A stretch of 64,000 nt of DNA from Mastacembelus armatus. Taxonomy: Eukaryota; Chordata; Actinopteri; Synbranchiformes; Mastacembelidae. The stretch is taken from the NCBI RefSeq assembly GCF_900324485.2, contig NC_046633.1, positions 3,960,106-4,024,105 on the forward strand. The letters run 5' to 3'. Within the stretch, counting starts at the first letter, position 1. The number at the start of each line of letters is the position of its first letter. The notes below the pieces were generated by a model that saw nothing but the letters and a program-made list of their open reading frames with translations, ran no database searches and was not told where the DNA came from. The position numbers were made by a program, and so were the translations under genes. This document shows, piece by piece, positions 63,534-64,000 of the stretch.

Positions 63534-64000
63534 CTACATAACAGGAGAGAGGTTTCAGAGTATGGCAATATTTTTATATTTATATCAAAATACCAAGTCT
63601 ATTATGGTTGCTTCAATATACGACTGCAAAAAGTACGTTGCTTGGGTAGTATCATCACTGCTAACTTCTGTTGTTTGATGATGATATAAAATTAAATCCA
63701 TGAACTAGCAGATCACTAACTTATGATTGATAACTCTTTTATTACCCCTGAAGGGCAGCTCTTTTTGTAGACAGTAGTACACAACAAACAACCCACACAG
63801 AAAGGGAAATGAAAAAAGGAAAAACAAGGAAATGCAGGAGAAAAATAAGGAGCACAATAATCACCTAACAGTATTCAAAAATGCCAGTTGCAGCTGGAAG
63901 AACTTTTTAAACATATTCATCCTGCAACTTGACTGATGGTATCTATGGCCAGATAGGAGCATCCTAACCTATTTAAACACATCTCAGATAGGCAGAAGAC

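Overview
This is nuclear DNA of a ray-finned fish, most likely a percomorph teleost. The genes are vertebrate, with short GT/AG introns, abundant CA/GT microsatellites and typical fish repeats: a Tc1 relic, an RTE-type LINE tail, an L2-type tail and a dispersed non-autonomous repeat. All gene models were spliced by eye from splice sites, reading phase and remembered protein families. No alignment or transcript was available.

Layout. 1-9.7 kb (+): the 3' 23 exons of vav1, from the acidic tyrosine region to the C-terminal SH3. 10.3-12.2 kb (-): ubl5, complete at 73 aa. 12.4-16.2 kb (+): pin1, complete at 156 aa and head-to-head with ubl5. 17.2-25.2 kb (+): a mucin-like type I membrane protein of about 1173 aa (CUB-like, Ser/Thr-rich, SEA-like, two EGF-like domains, membrane segment, long tail) whose EGF/membrane junction resembles IMPG2. 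28.7-32.5 kb (+): a complete cytoplasmic beta-actin with promoter and 5'UTR intron. 34.1-38.6 kb (+): fbxl18. 39.4-43.8 kb (+): ptcd1. 44.6-51.7 kb (+): an unrecognised gene of about 20 exons with an N-terminal SUMO-interacting-type motif and a Cys/His cluster. 60.2-51.8 kb (-): smcr8, complete at 908 aa. 64.0-61.5 kb (-): the 3' part of mief2, with an unexplained exon-like ORF in its 3' flank.

The genes are mostly unrelated housekeeping or signalling functions: Vav1 is a Rho-family GEF, Pin1 a phospho-dependent prolyl isomerase, Ubl5 a spliceosome-linked ubiquitin-like protein, actin the cytoskeleton, Fbxl18 a ubiquitin-ligase adaptor, Ptcd1 mitochondrial RNA metabolism, Smcr8 a C9orf72-complex DENN protein and Mief2 a mitochondrial fission receptor. 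What binds them is ancestral linkage. ubl5-pin1, actb-fbxl18 and smcr8-mief2 are each neighbours in human too, but on three different chromosomes.

No CRISPR array, operon or clearly new molecular system was found. The best leads are the CUB/mucin/SEA/EGF receptor-like gene, the unrecognised Cys-cluster gene, the extra actin intron at codon 204, repeated CArG boxes around actb, and a long GT/AT microsatellite lying directly against a 3' splice site.
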